This document shows positions 8,968-15,637 of a stretch of DNA of 64,000 nt, in pieces. The DNA comes from Clostridiales bacterium UBA7273 (GTDB taxonomy: Bacteria; Bacillota; Clostridia; Oscillospirales; Oscillospiraceae): contig DKRV01000043.1 of the NCBI GenBank assembly GCA_002472405.1, positions 38,387 through 102,386 of the forward strand, in the 5' to 3' direction. The position numbers were made by a program, and so were the translations under genes. Position 1 is the first letter of the stretch. Each line of letters begins with the position of its first letter. The notes beneath the pieces were generated by a model. That model searched no databases, was not told the DNA's origin, and saw only the letters and a program-made list of their open reading frames with translations.

Positions 8968-9389
8968 TTTGCATTTCCCTCCTCAATGGTGATCTTTCTT
9001 TCGCTGTCGCCGAGCTTTTCGATGCGCAGGACGATCTCGTCGCCAAAAAACGCATCCTCGACCTTTTCGCTCCATTCGACGGCGCACACGGCTCCGCGGC
9101 GGAGATAATCCTCCCAGCCGATGTCGAACAGCTCGTCCGCACTCTCAAGGCGATACATGTCGAAATGGATAAGCTCGCGCTCGCCGATGTATTCGTTTAC
9201 GATGGTAAACGTCGGGCTGGACACACGGCACGTAAGCCCCATGCCCTTTGCCATGCCGCGCACGAAGGCGGTTTTTCCGGCTCCGAGGTCGCCGTACATG
9301 GCGATAACGGTTCCGTCGGGGAGATCCTTTGCAAACTTTTTGCCTATGCTCTCTGTTTCCGCTTCACTGTGGCTTATATATGTCTGCAC
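8961..9389 (-). CDS. tsaE: tRNA threonylcarbamoyladenosine biosynthesis ATPase TsaE
   Basis: About 142 residues. Walker A GDLGAGKTA, switch segment SSPTFTIVNEY and the Walker-B-like HFDMYRLESADEL identify TsaE, the P-loop ATPase that cycles the TsaBD t6A complex. No ATG is available. A GTG at 9389 with GAGGTG 6 bp upstream is preferred; another in-frame GTG at 9398 would add three residues but has a poorly placed ribosome site. Confidence 0.95.
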   Translation of the reverse strand: MQTYISHSEAETESIGKKFAKDLPDGTVIAMYGDLGAGKTAFVRGMAKGMGLTCRVSSPTFTIVNEYIGERELIHFDMYRLESADELFDIGWEDYLRRGAVCAVEWSEKVEDAFFGDEIVLRIEKLGDSERKITIEEGNAKC

Positions 9390-9427
9390 TGACCTCACCT
9401 CATTTTTTAAACTTTTTCTGAATTTGA

Positions 9428-9456
9428 ATTATACCACAAGATACCTCATTGCGTAA
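9428..9456 (-). promoter_or_regulatory. Extended -10 promoter for tsaE-tsaB
   Basis: Minus strand TGGTATAAT (extended -10; core 9428-9433) with a weak TTACGC -35 17 bp upstream (9451-9456), about 40 bp before the tsaE start. Confidence 0.55.
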
Positions 9457-9477
9457 AGGGCAATAATATGCTAAAAT
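9449..9477 (+). promoter_or_regulatory. Candidate promoter of the SEDS gene
   Basis: TTGCGT (9449-9454), 17-bp spacer, TAAAAT (9472-9477), about 60 bp upstream of the proposed start. It partly overlaps the divergent tsaE promoter. Confidence 0.45.
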
Positions 9478-9537
9478 GTATCGCATCAAGCTGCGATTAT
9501 TTGTGAAATCGGGCATTTTTGAAGGGCGGCGACGACG

Positions 9538-10683
9538 ATTAAAATCGATTCCAGAAAAATTAAAGACTTTTTCAAACGGGCGGATATTTTTCTTCTCGCT
9601 GTCTGCATGATATGCACAATCTTCGGCATCGTCATGATCTACAGTATGACAAGCTCCTACGGCTGGGCAAAATACGTCGTCGTTCAGGGCTTTGCAATGT
9701 TCCTCGGCATCGGCGCATTCGTCGTGTTCACCGTCATCGACCCCGATCTTATTGCCGATAAGTGGGTTTATCTTACGATATTCAACGTTCTGTTCATCGT
9801 CGGACTTATCTTCTTCGGTAAGGGCGACGAGGTCGGCTCGCGCGCATGGTATCGCTTTGCCGGTATCGGCGTTCAGCCGTCTGAGATCGTTAAGGTCATA
9901 TTCATCGTCCTTATCGCAAAGCAGATGGCAACATATAAAGAACAGCGCACGCTCAACAAATTCCCGTCGGTTCTGAAGCTCGGCATTCACTGGGCACTGT
10001 ATTTCGGCCTTATAACCGTCATTCCCAACGACCTGGGCAGCGCGCTTATATTCCTCGCGATATTCGTGGTCATGCTCATCTGCGCAGGCATCGCGTGGTA
10101 CTGGATGGCCGCGGCAGCGGCTGTCGTTGCGGCAATGATCCCTCTGTTTTGGAACTTCTTCCTTGCCGATTATCAGAAAAACCGTATCCTCGCGCCGTAC
10201 ATTCCCGACGTGGTCGATCCCACGGGTCAGGGCATAACGTGGCAGATGAATCTGTGCAAGGACGCTCTTGCCTCCGGCCGCTGGACGGGCGTGGGCTTCG
10301 GCGAGGGCAGCTTCTCGCAGAGCAGCTATAATGCAAGACACACCGACTGTATCTTTGCCTCGATAGGCGAAGAGCTTGGCATGGTAGCCGGCATAATCAT
10401 CATCGTTCTGCTTAGCATAATCATCATCCGCTGCTGCATCATCGGCGTGCGCTCGGGCAGCCCGTTCGGAATGCTCATCTGCTTCGGCGTTGCAACGGCG
10501 CTTGCGTTCCAGACCTTTATTAACATAGGCATGTGCATCGGCATAACGCCGGTTATCGGCATAACGCTTCCGTTTTTCAGCTACGGCGGCTCGTCGATCG
10601 TCGCAATGTATGCCGCAGTCGGATTGGTCTCGGGCGTAAAATACCGACCCAAGCCGCGGCAAAACTTCCTGCAATATCAGTAA
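9538..10683 (+). CDS. FtsW/RodA/SpoVE (SEDS) peptidoglycan polymerase
   Basis: Multi-helix membrane glycosyltransferase that polymerises lipid II with a partner class B PBP. SEDS features visible: GSRAWYRFAGIGVQPSEIVKV, IPNDLGSALIF, GEGSFSQSSYNARHTD, FASIGEELGM and the C-terminal PFFSYGGSS. The first ATG (9607) would cut into the first membrane helix and has no ribosome site. The frame is open upstream from a stop at 9520-9522; an ATT codon at 9538 begins KIDSRKIKDFFKRADIFLL, a normal basic SEDS N-terminus. I therefore place the start there (381 residues), knowing ATT starts are rare. RodA versus FtsW cannot be decided without a neighbouring PBP. Confidence 0.85.
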   Translation: MKIDSRKIKDFFKRADIFLLAVCMICTIFGIVMIYSMTSSYGWAKYVVVQGFAMFLGIGAFVVFTVIDPDLIADKWVYLTIFNVLFIVGLIFFGKGDEVGSRAWYRFAGIGVQPSEIVKVIFIVLIAKQMATYKEQRTLNKFPSVLKLGIHWALYFGLITVIPNDLGSALIFLAIFVVMLICAGIAWYWMAAAAAVVAAMIPLFWNFFLADYQKNRILAPYIPDVVDPTGQGITWQMNLCKDALASGRWTGVGFGEGSFSQSSYNARHTDCIFASIGEELGMVAGIIIIVLLSIIIIRCCIIGVRSGSPFGMLICFGVATALAFQTFINIGMCIGITPVIGITLPFFSYGGSSIVAMYAAVGLVSGVKYRPKPRQNFLQYQ

Positions 10684-10686
10684 TTT

Positions 10687-10713
10687 AAATCTCCGACCGG
10701 CGGTCGGAGATTT
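10687..10713. terminator. Hairpin after the SEDS gene, copy 1 of a duplicated stem
   Basis: AAATCTCCGACC - GGC - GGTCGGAGATTT, a perfect 12-bp stem four bases after the stop codon. No clear T-run follows (TAAGCG), so termination strength is uncertain. The same stem sequence recurs at 11013-11040. Confidence 0.6.
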
Positions 10714-11012
10714 AAGCGTGTCAAAAAAGTCTGTGCCTTTTTTTGCACGCTTCAAAAACGCCACATTTTTTGTGAAAACAAGTTTTCACGAAAAATCTCG
10801 CTACGCTCGTCAAAAAGCCTGATAAATCAGGCGTTTTTGATGGCTATTAATCCAATTTCGAGTGGGGCCTTTTTCTCGCTGCGGCTCGGTCACGTCGCGG
10901 CTCTGACATGCCCCCGGCATGTCATTCACTACCGCGCCGCCGCTTCGCTACCCCTCGAGCTCCCCTGCTGCTCTACTATCTTTCTTTTGCAGCATAGTTT
11001 TTCAACAGCCTG
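10714..11012. other. Non-coding structured block with several inverted repeats
   Basis: About 300 bp without a credible gene. Inverted repeats: AAGCGTG/CACGCTT (10714-10752), GTGAAAAC-AA-GTTTTCAC (10772-10789), GCCTGA-TAAA-TCAGGC (10817-10832) and GACATGCC-CCC-GGCATGTC (10905-10923). TCAAAAACGCC (10752-10762) and the hairpin arm starting TCAAAAAG (10810) can both pair with GGCGTTTTTGA (10830-10840). Flanked by two copies of the same 12-bp hairpin stem. Could be a small mobile or REP-like element, or a structured RNA. Confidence 0.5.
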
Positions 11013-11043
11013 AAATCTCCGACCGTCCGGTCGGAGATTTTTT
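11013..11043. terminator. Terminator hairpin, copy 2 of the duplicated stem
   Basis: AAATCTCCGACC - GTCC - GGTCGGAGATTT followed by TTTA on the plus strand; the arm ends right at the stop of the minus-strand TetR gene (11042). Stem sequence identical to 10687-10713. Confidence 0.7.
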
Positions 11044-11575
11044 ATGTCAGGCCGATGAATTTCATTGCCTTGAAGCTTTGCAGGATCATGCCCTTAAGCT
11101 CCTCCTCGTTCTCCTTTTTGCCGCGCTCGACCCAGGTTATCATTATGCCCATCATCGAGGACGCAATTATGGACGCAAGATAGTCAAGCAGCGCCGAGTC
11201 GCCGAGCGCCGGGATATCGGGGCGAAGCTTTTCCGAGCAGCGGCGCAGGCTTGCGTACAGCATGTCGCCTCGGCCGATGCCTACAACGGCCTCTATCATA
11301 TCCGCATGGCGAAACCACGTTCTGAACACCGCCTCGCTTATATTCGAGTAATCCGACGCAAAGGCCTCCTCAAACACTCTGTCGCACATAAGAGCAAGCA
11401 CATCCTCCATGCGGTCAAAGTTGCGGTAAAACGTCGAGCGGCTTACGCCGGATACGCGCTGGATATCCGATATCGTTACGCTTTCAAAGCTTTTTTCCTT
11501 CAGGCAGCGTTTGAGCCCGCCGCATATAAGCTCAACCGAGGCTTGCGCACGTTTATCTTCCTTGATGTGGTACAT
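11042..11575 (-). CDS. TetR/AcrR-family transcriptional regulator
   Basis: 177 residues. The N-terminal helix-turn-helix (SFESVTISDIQRVSGVSRST, then FYRNF, residues ~30-55) is a textbook TetR DNA-binding domain; the helical C-terminal ligand domain is of unknown specificity. Divergent from the EFR1 ferredoxin gene across a 100-bp intergenic with an imperfect dyad at the promoter, so it probably represses that gene and itself. Confidence 0.9.
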   Translation of the reverse strand: MYHIKEDKRAQASVELICGGLKRCLKEKSFESVTISDIQRVSGVSRSTFYRNFDRMEDVLALMCDRVFEEAFASDYSNISEAVFRTWFRHADMIEAVVGIGRGDMLYASLRRCSEKLRPDIPALGDSALLDYLASIIASSMMGIMITWVERGKKENEEELKGMILQSFKAMKFIGLT

Positions 11576-11610
11576 TTTCGGCTCCTTTGTATTATTTTGC
11601 TGCGGTACTA

Positions 11611-11639
11611 TTGTATCACATTTTGTTTTGTGCTACAAT
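11611..11639 (+). promoter_or_regulatory. Promoter of the EFR1 gene with a likely TetR operator
   Basis: -35 TTGTAT (11611-11616), 17-bp spacer, -10 TACAAT (11634-11639). The spacer and -10 carry the dyad TGTATCAC ... GTGCTACA, flanked by GTAC on both outer sides, a plausible TetR-dimer site. Confidence 0.55.
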
Positions 11640-11677
11640 CGGTACATGAAGAATTTTTAACAAGGGAGTAATGAACA

Positions 11678-12460
11678 ATGAGCAAAAACGTTATCTTCTG
11701 CTATTCGGGCAGCGGCAACTGTCTGGACTTTGCAAAGAACATTGCAAAAGGCCTCGGCGATACGGACATCATCATGATGCGTAAGGCGCCGGTGAAAACC
11801 GATGTAAGGGACGCAGAACGCGTCGGCTTTATCGTCCCCTGCTACGGCGGCGGCCTGCCCGGCGACGTTGAGAGCTTTCTCGGCAGCATCAGGATCTCGC
11901 CGGACGCGTACACCTTCGCAGTCGGCCAGTACGCCGGCTATCTCGGCTGCGGCCTGCACAAGATCGACAAGCAGTTCAAGCTCGACCTGTGGACGGGGCT
12001 TTCCCATCAGTGCTCATGCATATGGCTGTTCCCCCATCAGCTCATGCTGCCGCCGGTAACGCCCAAGATGGCGCAGAAGCGCAGCGAGCGCATGGCGAAA
12101 AGGCTTGTAAAGTCCATTCTCGCGGGCGAAAAGAGCAAGAAAGCTCCCCCGAAAATGGGGCTTAACGCGCTCGAGAGCAAGGTTTGGCCGAAGCTTGCGG
12201 TCGGCAAGGCCAAGAAATTTGCCGTCACCGACGCGTGCATCGGCTGCCACCAGTGCGAAAAGCTCTGCCCGAAGGGCAACATCCGCTTTGTTGACGGAAA
12301 GCCCACTTTCGGCACAAACTGCATCCAGTGCCTCAGCTGCCTGCAATACTGCCCGAAGGAGGCCATAACGCTGACTGAAAAGAGCGTAAAGCGCGAGCAT
12401 TACCACAACCCCAACGTCAGCGCCGCCGAGCTTATGGAGAGCATCATTCATATTTATTGA
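11678..12460 (+). CDS. EFR1-type ferredoxin: flavodoxin-like domain plus two 4Fe-4S clusters
   Basis: 260 residues. The N-terminal flavodoxin-like FMN fold has the phosphate loop YSGSGNCLDFAKN (residues ~8-20). The C-terminal ferredoxin domain has CIGCHQCEKLCPKGNI and CIQCLSCLQYCPKEAI, eight cysteines for two [4Fe-4S] clusters. This is the EFR1 layout of anaerobic Firmicutes, a soluble low-potential electron carrier with no known dedicated partner. Good GGGAG ribosome site. Probably controlled by the divergent TetR gene. Confidence 0.9.
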   Translation: MSKNVIFCYSGSGNCLDFAKNIAKGLGDTDIIMMRKAPVKTDVRDAERVGFIVPCYGGGLPGDVESFLGSIRISPDAYTFAVGQYAGYLGCGLHKIDKQFKLDLWTGLSHQCSCIWLFPHQLMLPPVTPKMAQKRSERMAKRLVKSILAGEKSKKAPPKMGLNALESKVWPKLAVGKAKKFAVTDACIGCHQCEKLCPKGNIRFVDGKPTFGTNCIQCLSCLQYCPKEAITLTEKSVKREHYHNPNVSAAELMESIIHIY

Positions 12461-12485
12461 TATTTCGCGCCTGCTGTGTTATACT
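12457..12485 (+). promoter_or_regulatory. Candidate promoter for the 122-residue hypothetical gene
   Basis: TTGATA (12457-12462), 17 bp, TATACT (12480-12485). Overlaps the last codons of the ferredoxin gene, 36 bp before the ATG at 12521. Confidence 0.5.
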
Positions 12486-12520
12486 CATATCATCCAATAA
12501 TTATAAGCGGAGAATGAGAC

Positions 12521-12889
12521 ATGGTAACTTTCAAACTTAAAGAAGAAAACGACCAGCAGCTTGTCTACTGGTACTTCCCCCACGGCAACGAGGAAAACGG
12601 CCACGGCACGATAGTCATCGACCGCGTCCTCGGCAAGCTTGATGTAACCGAGCTTGCTCCCGATGACAGGCTTGTTCGCCACACGGTTGAAAATCAGAAC
12701 CGCTGGCGCAAGGCAGTCAACCAGATGCGCAACATCGAGCAGATACCCGAGCTTACCGACGAGGAATGGCCCGAGGCCACCGAGGACAGGATAAGCACCG
12801 TTTTTGCCGACCACGCGATCCAGAAGATCGTCGAGGCATACAACAACGGCGAAATACTTGAAGAAGGCGTTGAGACCTGGAACATCTGA
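12521..12889 (+). CDS. Hypothetical acidic cytosolic protein
   Basis: 122 residues, no signal peptide or membrane helix, rich in Glu/Asp, and with repeated Trp-containing segments (VYWYFPHGNEENGHGTI; NQNRWRKAVNQMR; EEWPEATEDR). It starts after a GGAGA box and is followed by a terminator hairpin, so it is probably a single-gene unit. I do not recognise the family. Codon use and GC match its neighbours, so I take it as a real gene. Confidence 0.7.
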   Translation: MVTFKLKEENDQQLVYWYFPHGNEENGHGTIVIDRVLGKLDVTELAPDDRLVRHTVENQNRWRKAVNQMRNIEQIPELTDEEWPEATEDRISTVFADHAIQKIVEAYNNGEILEEGVETWNI

Positions 12890-12901
12890 TATTAACAGGA
12901 A

Positions 12902-12948
12902 AAATAGCGGAATGTGAGCAAAAAACTTGCGTTCCGCTATTTTTTTAG
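12902..12948 (+). terminator. Rho-independent terminator
   Basis: AATAGCGGAA ... TTCCGCTATT with a 19-base loop and a following TTTTTT run, 12 bp after the hypothetical gene. Confidence 0.75.
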
Positions 12949-12966
12949 TTATTTTTCTTATTTTCC

Positions 12967-12995
12967 TTGACGAACTGGTTATTTAATGATATTAT
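12967..12995 (+). promoter_or_regulatory. Promoter A of the microprotein cluster
   Basis: -35 TTGACG (12967-12972), 17-bp spacer, extended -10 TGATATTAT (core 12990-12995). GGAAATAGTCA at 13002-13012 starts at the expected transcription start (+7 from the -10). The same geometry and the same 11-mer recur at promoter B. Confidence 0.75.
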
Positions 12996-13050
12996 CACGG
13001 TGGAAATAGTCATTAAACAATTTTAATAACTAAGAGAAAGGAAGAAAAGA

Positions 13051-13158
13051 ATGAAAGCAATCTATAACCTCATCAAGAAGATCGTCGGCGACAATGAGCC
13101 CAACTCCAAGGACGAATTTGAAGTTCTCGATAAGTTCTTTGAGAATCTGCCCTTCTGA
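13051..13158 (+). CDS. Microprotein 1 (35 residues), first member of a three-member family
   Basis: The ATG follows AGAAAGGAAG. A lysine-containing hydrophobic N-terminal helix (AIYNLIKKIV) is followed by an acidic C-terminal part with EPNSKDEFEVLDKFF. It shares the pattern E-P-x8-[LI]-[DE]-[KR]-[FIY]-[FL] with the next two ORFs at exactly the same spacing. No signal peptide, no Cys. Not recognised. Predicted amphipathic helices suggest a membrane-surface or peptide-binding role, but that is inference. Confidence 0.7.
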   Translation: MKAIYNLIKKIVGDNEPNSKDEFEVLDKFFENLPF

Positions 13159-13202
13159 TTTAAGAAAAAGCTGTTGCAATAAAATTTAAAGGAGAAACGC
13201 CA

Positions 13203-13328
13203 ATGTATATTCCAATAATTTCTGATATTTACTTTGTTATCAGTGATATAATTCTCAGATTTGAGCCCAATGCCGATGATGAGATTGCATGGCTTGATCG
13301 TATTTTCGGCATAGTCGAGCCGTACTAA
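13203..13328 (+). CDS. Microprotein 2 (41 residues), same family, same transcript as microprotein 1
   Basis: The ATG follows AAAGGAG. The N-terminal half is strongly hydrophobic (IPIISDIYFVISDIIL) and could form one helix in or on the membrane. The C-terminal half, EPNADDEIAWLDRIF, aligns without gaps to microprotein 1 (EPN, D-E, L-D, F identical). 44 bp after microprotein 1 with no terminator between, so co-transcribed. A terminator follows. Function unknown. Confidence 0.7.
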   Translation: MYIPIISDIYFVISDIILRFEPNADDEIAWLDRIFGIVEPY

Positions 13329-13342
13329 GCTTTAGAACATGT

Positions 13343-13368
13343 AAAAGCACCGCTTTGCGGTGCTTTTT
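13343..13368 (+). terminator. Terminator of microprotein unit A
   Basis: AAAAGCACCGC - TTT - GCGGTGCTTTT, 11-bp stem with T-run. Confidence 0.85.
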
Positions 13369-13464
13369 GTTAAACGAATTGTGCCGGATTTATTTAAAGT
13401 GCATAATTTATGGGGTTTTAAGTATTTATTATCGTCATTTTCGGTTTTTTTGCACAAATATCGG

Positions 13465-13493
13465 TTGACATAAGTGATAAGCTATGATAACAT
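13465..13493 (+). promoter_or_regulatory. Promoter B of the microprotein cluster
   Basis: -35 TTGACA (13465-13470), 17-bp spacer, extended -10 TGATAACAT (core 13488-13493). GGAAATAGTCA at 13500-13510 is in the same position as at promoter A. Confidence 0.75.
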
Positions 13494-13543
13494 AACCGCG
13501 GAAATAGTCAGAAAAACTATTAATTTGGAAGGGAGAAAAGAAA

Positions 13544-13639
13544 ATGTATGGCATAATCAAGGATTTCTTTATGCTCGTCGAGCCCGGTCTGCACGAGGTT
13601 TTTGAGTTCATTGAGAAGTACCTCGATTTCCTCATCTGA
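13544..13639 (+). CDS. Microprotein 3 (31 residues), own transcript
   Basis: The ATG follows GGAAGGGAG. The sequence begins YGIIKDFFMLVEPGLHEVFE and continues with F-I-E-K-Y-L; the E-P to [LI][DE][KR] spacing is identical to microproteins 1 and 2. Net negative, alternating hydrophobic and charged residues typical of an amphipathic helix. Own promoter B and terminator. Function unknown; an amphipathic secreted or membrane-active peptide is one possibility. Confidence 0.68.
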   Translation: MYGIIKDFFMLVEPGLHEVFEFIEKYLDFLI

Positions 13640-13650
13640 GCTCAACTCAC

Positions 13651-13678
13651 AAAACCGCACCTTTCGGTGCGGTTTTTT
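13651..13678 (+). terminator. Terminator of microprotein unit B
   Basis: AAAACCGCACC - TTTC - GGTGCGGTTTT followed by more T, 11-bp stem. Confidence 0.85.
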
Positions 13679-13697
13679 CATTTTCCAATATAGAAAA

Positions 13698-13721
13698 GCA
13701 GGCAGCCGAAAGGCTGCCTGC
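13698..13721 (-). terminator. Terminator of rny
   Basis: GCAGGCAGCC - loop - GGCTGCCTGC, a perfect 10-bp stem directly after the rny stop, followed by TTTTC on the minus strand. Confidence 0.75.
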
Positions 13722-13728
13722 AATATTT

Positions 13729-15270
13729 TTATTTTGCGTACTCGACGGCTTTTGTCTCGCGCAGGACGTGGACTTTGATCTGGCCGGGGTAGGTCAGCTC
13801 TTCCTCGATCTTCTTTGCGATATCGCGAGCCAGGAGAACCATCTGATCCTCGGAAACATCTTCGGGCTTTACCATTACGCGGATCTCGCGGCCGGCCTGA
13901 ATTGCATAGCTGCCGGCAATGCCGGGGAAGCTCTTGGATATCTCTTCAAGCTTTTCGAGGCGCTTAACGTAGTTCTCGATATTCTCGCGGCGAGCGCCGG
14001 GGCGCGATGCGGAAATTGCGTCGGCGGCCTGAACGATGCAGGCAACGACCGTGCGCGGCTCAACGTCGCCGTGGTGAGCTTCGATAGCGTGGATGACAGC
14101 TTCGCTCTCTTTGTATTTCTTGCAGATATCGACGCCGATGGAGACGTGGCTGCCCTCGACCTCGTGGTCGATGGCCTTGCCGATATCGTGCAGGAGACCG
14201 GCGCGCTTTGCGGTGTTGACATCAACGCCCAGCTCTGCGGCAATAAGGCCGGAAATGTGCGAGACCTCGATCGAATGCTGCAGGACGTTCTGACCGTAGC
14301 TCGTGCGGTATTTCATGCGGCCGAGCAGCTTTATGATCTCGGGATTTACGCCGTGGATGTTCGTTTCGAACACCGCGCGCTCGCCTTCGGCCTTGATAGT
14401 CGCGTTTACTTCCTTCTGCGCCTTGGCGACCATTTCCTCAATGCGTGCCGGATGGATTCTGCCGTCGGCAATGAGCTTTTCAAGAGCAAGACGCGCCACC
14501 TCGCGGCGGACGGGGTCAAAGCTTGATACGGTGATAGCCTCGGGCGTATCGTCGATGATAAGATCGCAGCCGGTGAGAGTTTCGATGCTGCGGATGTTGC
14601 GGCCTTCGCGGCCGATGATGCGTCCCTTCATCTCGTCGTTGGGGAGTGGTACGACGGATACGGTGACTTCGCTTGCGTGGTCTGCCGCACAGCGCTGGAT
14701 AGCCGTTACGATTATCTCGCGTGCGCGTTCCTCGGCCTCGTCCTTGTACTGAGCTTCGATCTCCTTGACCTTGACGGCCATTTCGTGCGTAACTTCGTCC
14801 TTGAGGGCATTGATGAGGTATGCCTTTGCCTCATCGACCGTGTATCCCGATACCTTTTCGAGCATTTCGAGCTGGCTCTTCTTGATAAGAGCTATCTCCT
14901 GCTGCTGCGCTTCGACATCGGCTATCTTGCGTGCAAGAGTTTCATTCTTGCGCTCAAGGGAATCGGTCTTGCGGTCAAGGTTTTCTTCCTTTTGCTGAAG
15001 TCTTCTCTCCTGCTTTTGCAGGTCGGCACGGCGTGCCTTTTCCTCGCGCTCGAACTCCGAGCGACTTTTGTGTATTTCTTCCTTTGCCTCGACGAGAGCT
15101 TCACGTTTTTTGCTCTCGGCGCTCTTTATGGCGTCATTGATTATTCTTTTTGCTTCATCTTCTGCACTGGATATCTCACGCTCGGCGACTTTTTTGCGGT
15201 AAGTCATGCCGAGGACAAATCCTATAACACAAAAAGCAACGATAAGAACGATTGCTAACCATAAGTTCAT
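13729..15270 (-). CDS. rny: Ribonuclease Y
   Basis: About 513 residues, standard for RNase Y. One N-terminal membrane helix (NLWLAIVLIVAFCVIGFVLG), a long charged coiled coil to about residue 200, a KH domain (GRIIGREGRNIRSIETLTG) and an HD domain (HSIEVSHISG ... LLHDIGKAIDHE) with its metal-binding His-Asp pairs. It is the membrane-tethered endonuclease that starts mRNA decay in Firmicutes. The start at 15270 is chosen because the upstream ATG at 15291 sits inside the GGAGGTG ribosome site. It has an unusually long, structured leader. Confidence 0.96.
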   Translation of the reverse strand: MNLWLAIVLIVAFCVIGFVLGMTYRKKVAEREISSAEDEAKRIINDAIKSAESKKREALVEAKEEIHKSRSEFEREEKARRADLQKQERRLQQKEENLDRKTDSLERKNETLARKIADVEAQQQEIALIKKSQLEMLEKVSGYTVDEAKAYLINALKDEVTHEMAVKVKEIEAQYKDEAEERAREIIVTAIQRCAADHASEVTVSVVPLPNDEMKGRIIGREGRNIRSIETLTGCDLIIDDTPEAITVSSFDPVRREVARLALEKLIADGRIHPARIEEMVAKAQKEVNATIKAEGERAVFETNIHGVNPEIIKLLGRMKYRTSYGQNVLQHSIEVSHISGLIAAELGVDVNTAKRAGLLHDIGKAIDHEVEGSHVSIGVDICKKYKESEAVIHAIEAHHGDVEPRTVVACIVQAADAISASRPGARRENIENYVKRLEKLEEISKSFPGIAGSYAIQAGREIRVMVKPEDVSEDQMVLLARDIAKKIEEELTYPGQIKVHVLRETKAVEYAK

Positions 15271-15498
15271 AGAAAGTAAACACACCTCCATTCTTTAAGA
15301 ATTTTGCGGTGGTTTTCAGTTGAAGGGATCTCCCTTCGGTAAAATTGCCGTGTAATTTAAGGGTAAGACGGAGCATCAAGCGCTTCCCGTCCGTAAAATT
15401 GAAACTAATATTTTCGCAAAGACGCCTCCCCGGGCGTCTTATGACAGCCGCACCGATTCTAATTCCCCAAATGGGTGCAGTAGTCTAAAATATTATCC
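15271..15498 (-). promoter_or_regulatory. Long structured 5' leader of rny
   Basis: From the predicted start site to the rny ATG there are about 225 nt. Hairpins: GCACC ... GGTGC near 15450-15477; AAGACGCC-6-GGCGTCTT (15419-15440); GACGG ... CCGTC (15367-15391); GAAGGGA-TC-TCCCTTC (15322-15337). AATTTTAC is repeated before the last two. No riboswitch class I know fits. Confidence 0.5.
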
Positions 15499-15503
15499 GA
15501 TTA

Positions 15504-15532
15504 ATTGTATCTCCAAAACCGCATTATGTCAA
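15504..15532 (-). promoter_or_regulatory. Promoter of rny
   Basis: Minus strand -35 TTGACA (15527-15532), 17-bp spacer, -10 TACAAT (15504-15509). Confidence 0.8.
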
Positions 15533-15637
15533 GCACGAACAAAAAATATATGAATTTTTTAAAACACCTGCCGCGCACGGTGGACAAGCGGCGTACAATT
15601 TAATATAATTAACTATTATTTGAATTGGAGGCTCAAC

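Noticed and set aside
9400..10764. 454-codon open frame antisense to the SEDS gene
   Set aside because: Translation is Asp/His/Arg-rich with no motif, typical of the reverse complement of a membrane-protein gene.
13435..13723. Minus-strand ORFs across the microprotein region (13435-13635 and 13520-13723)
   Set aside because: No ribosome sites, and they cross terminators and promoters of the plus-strand units.
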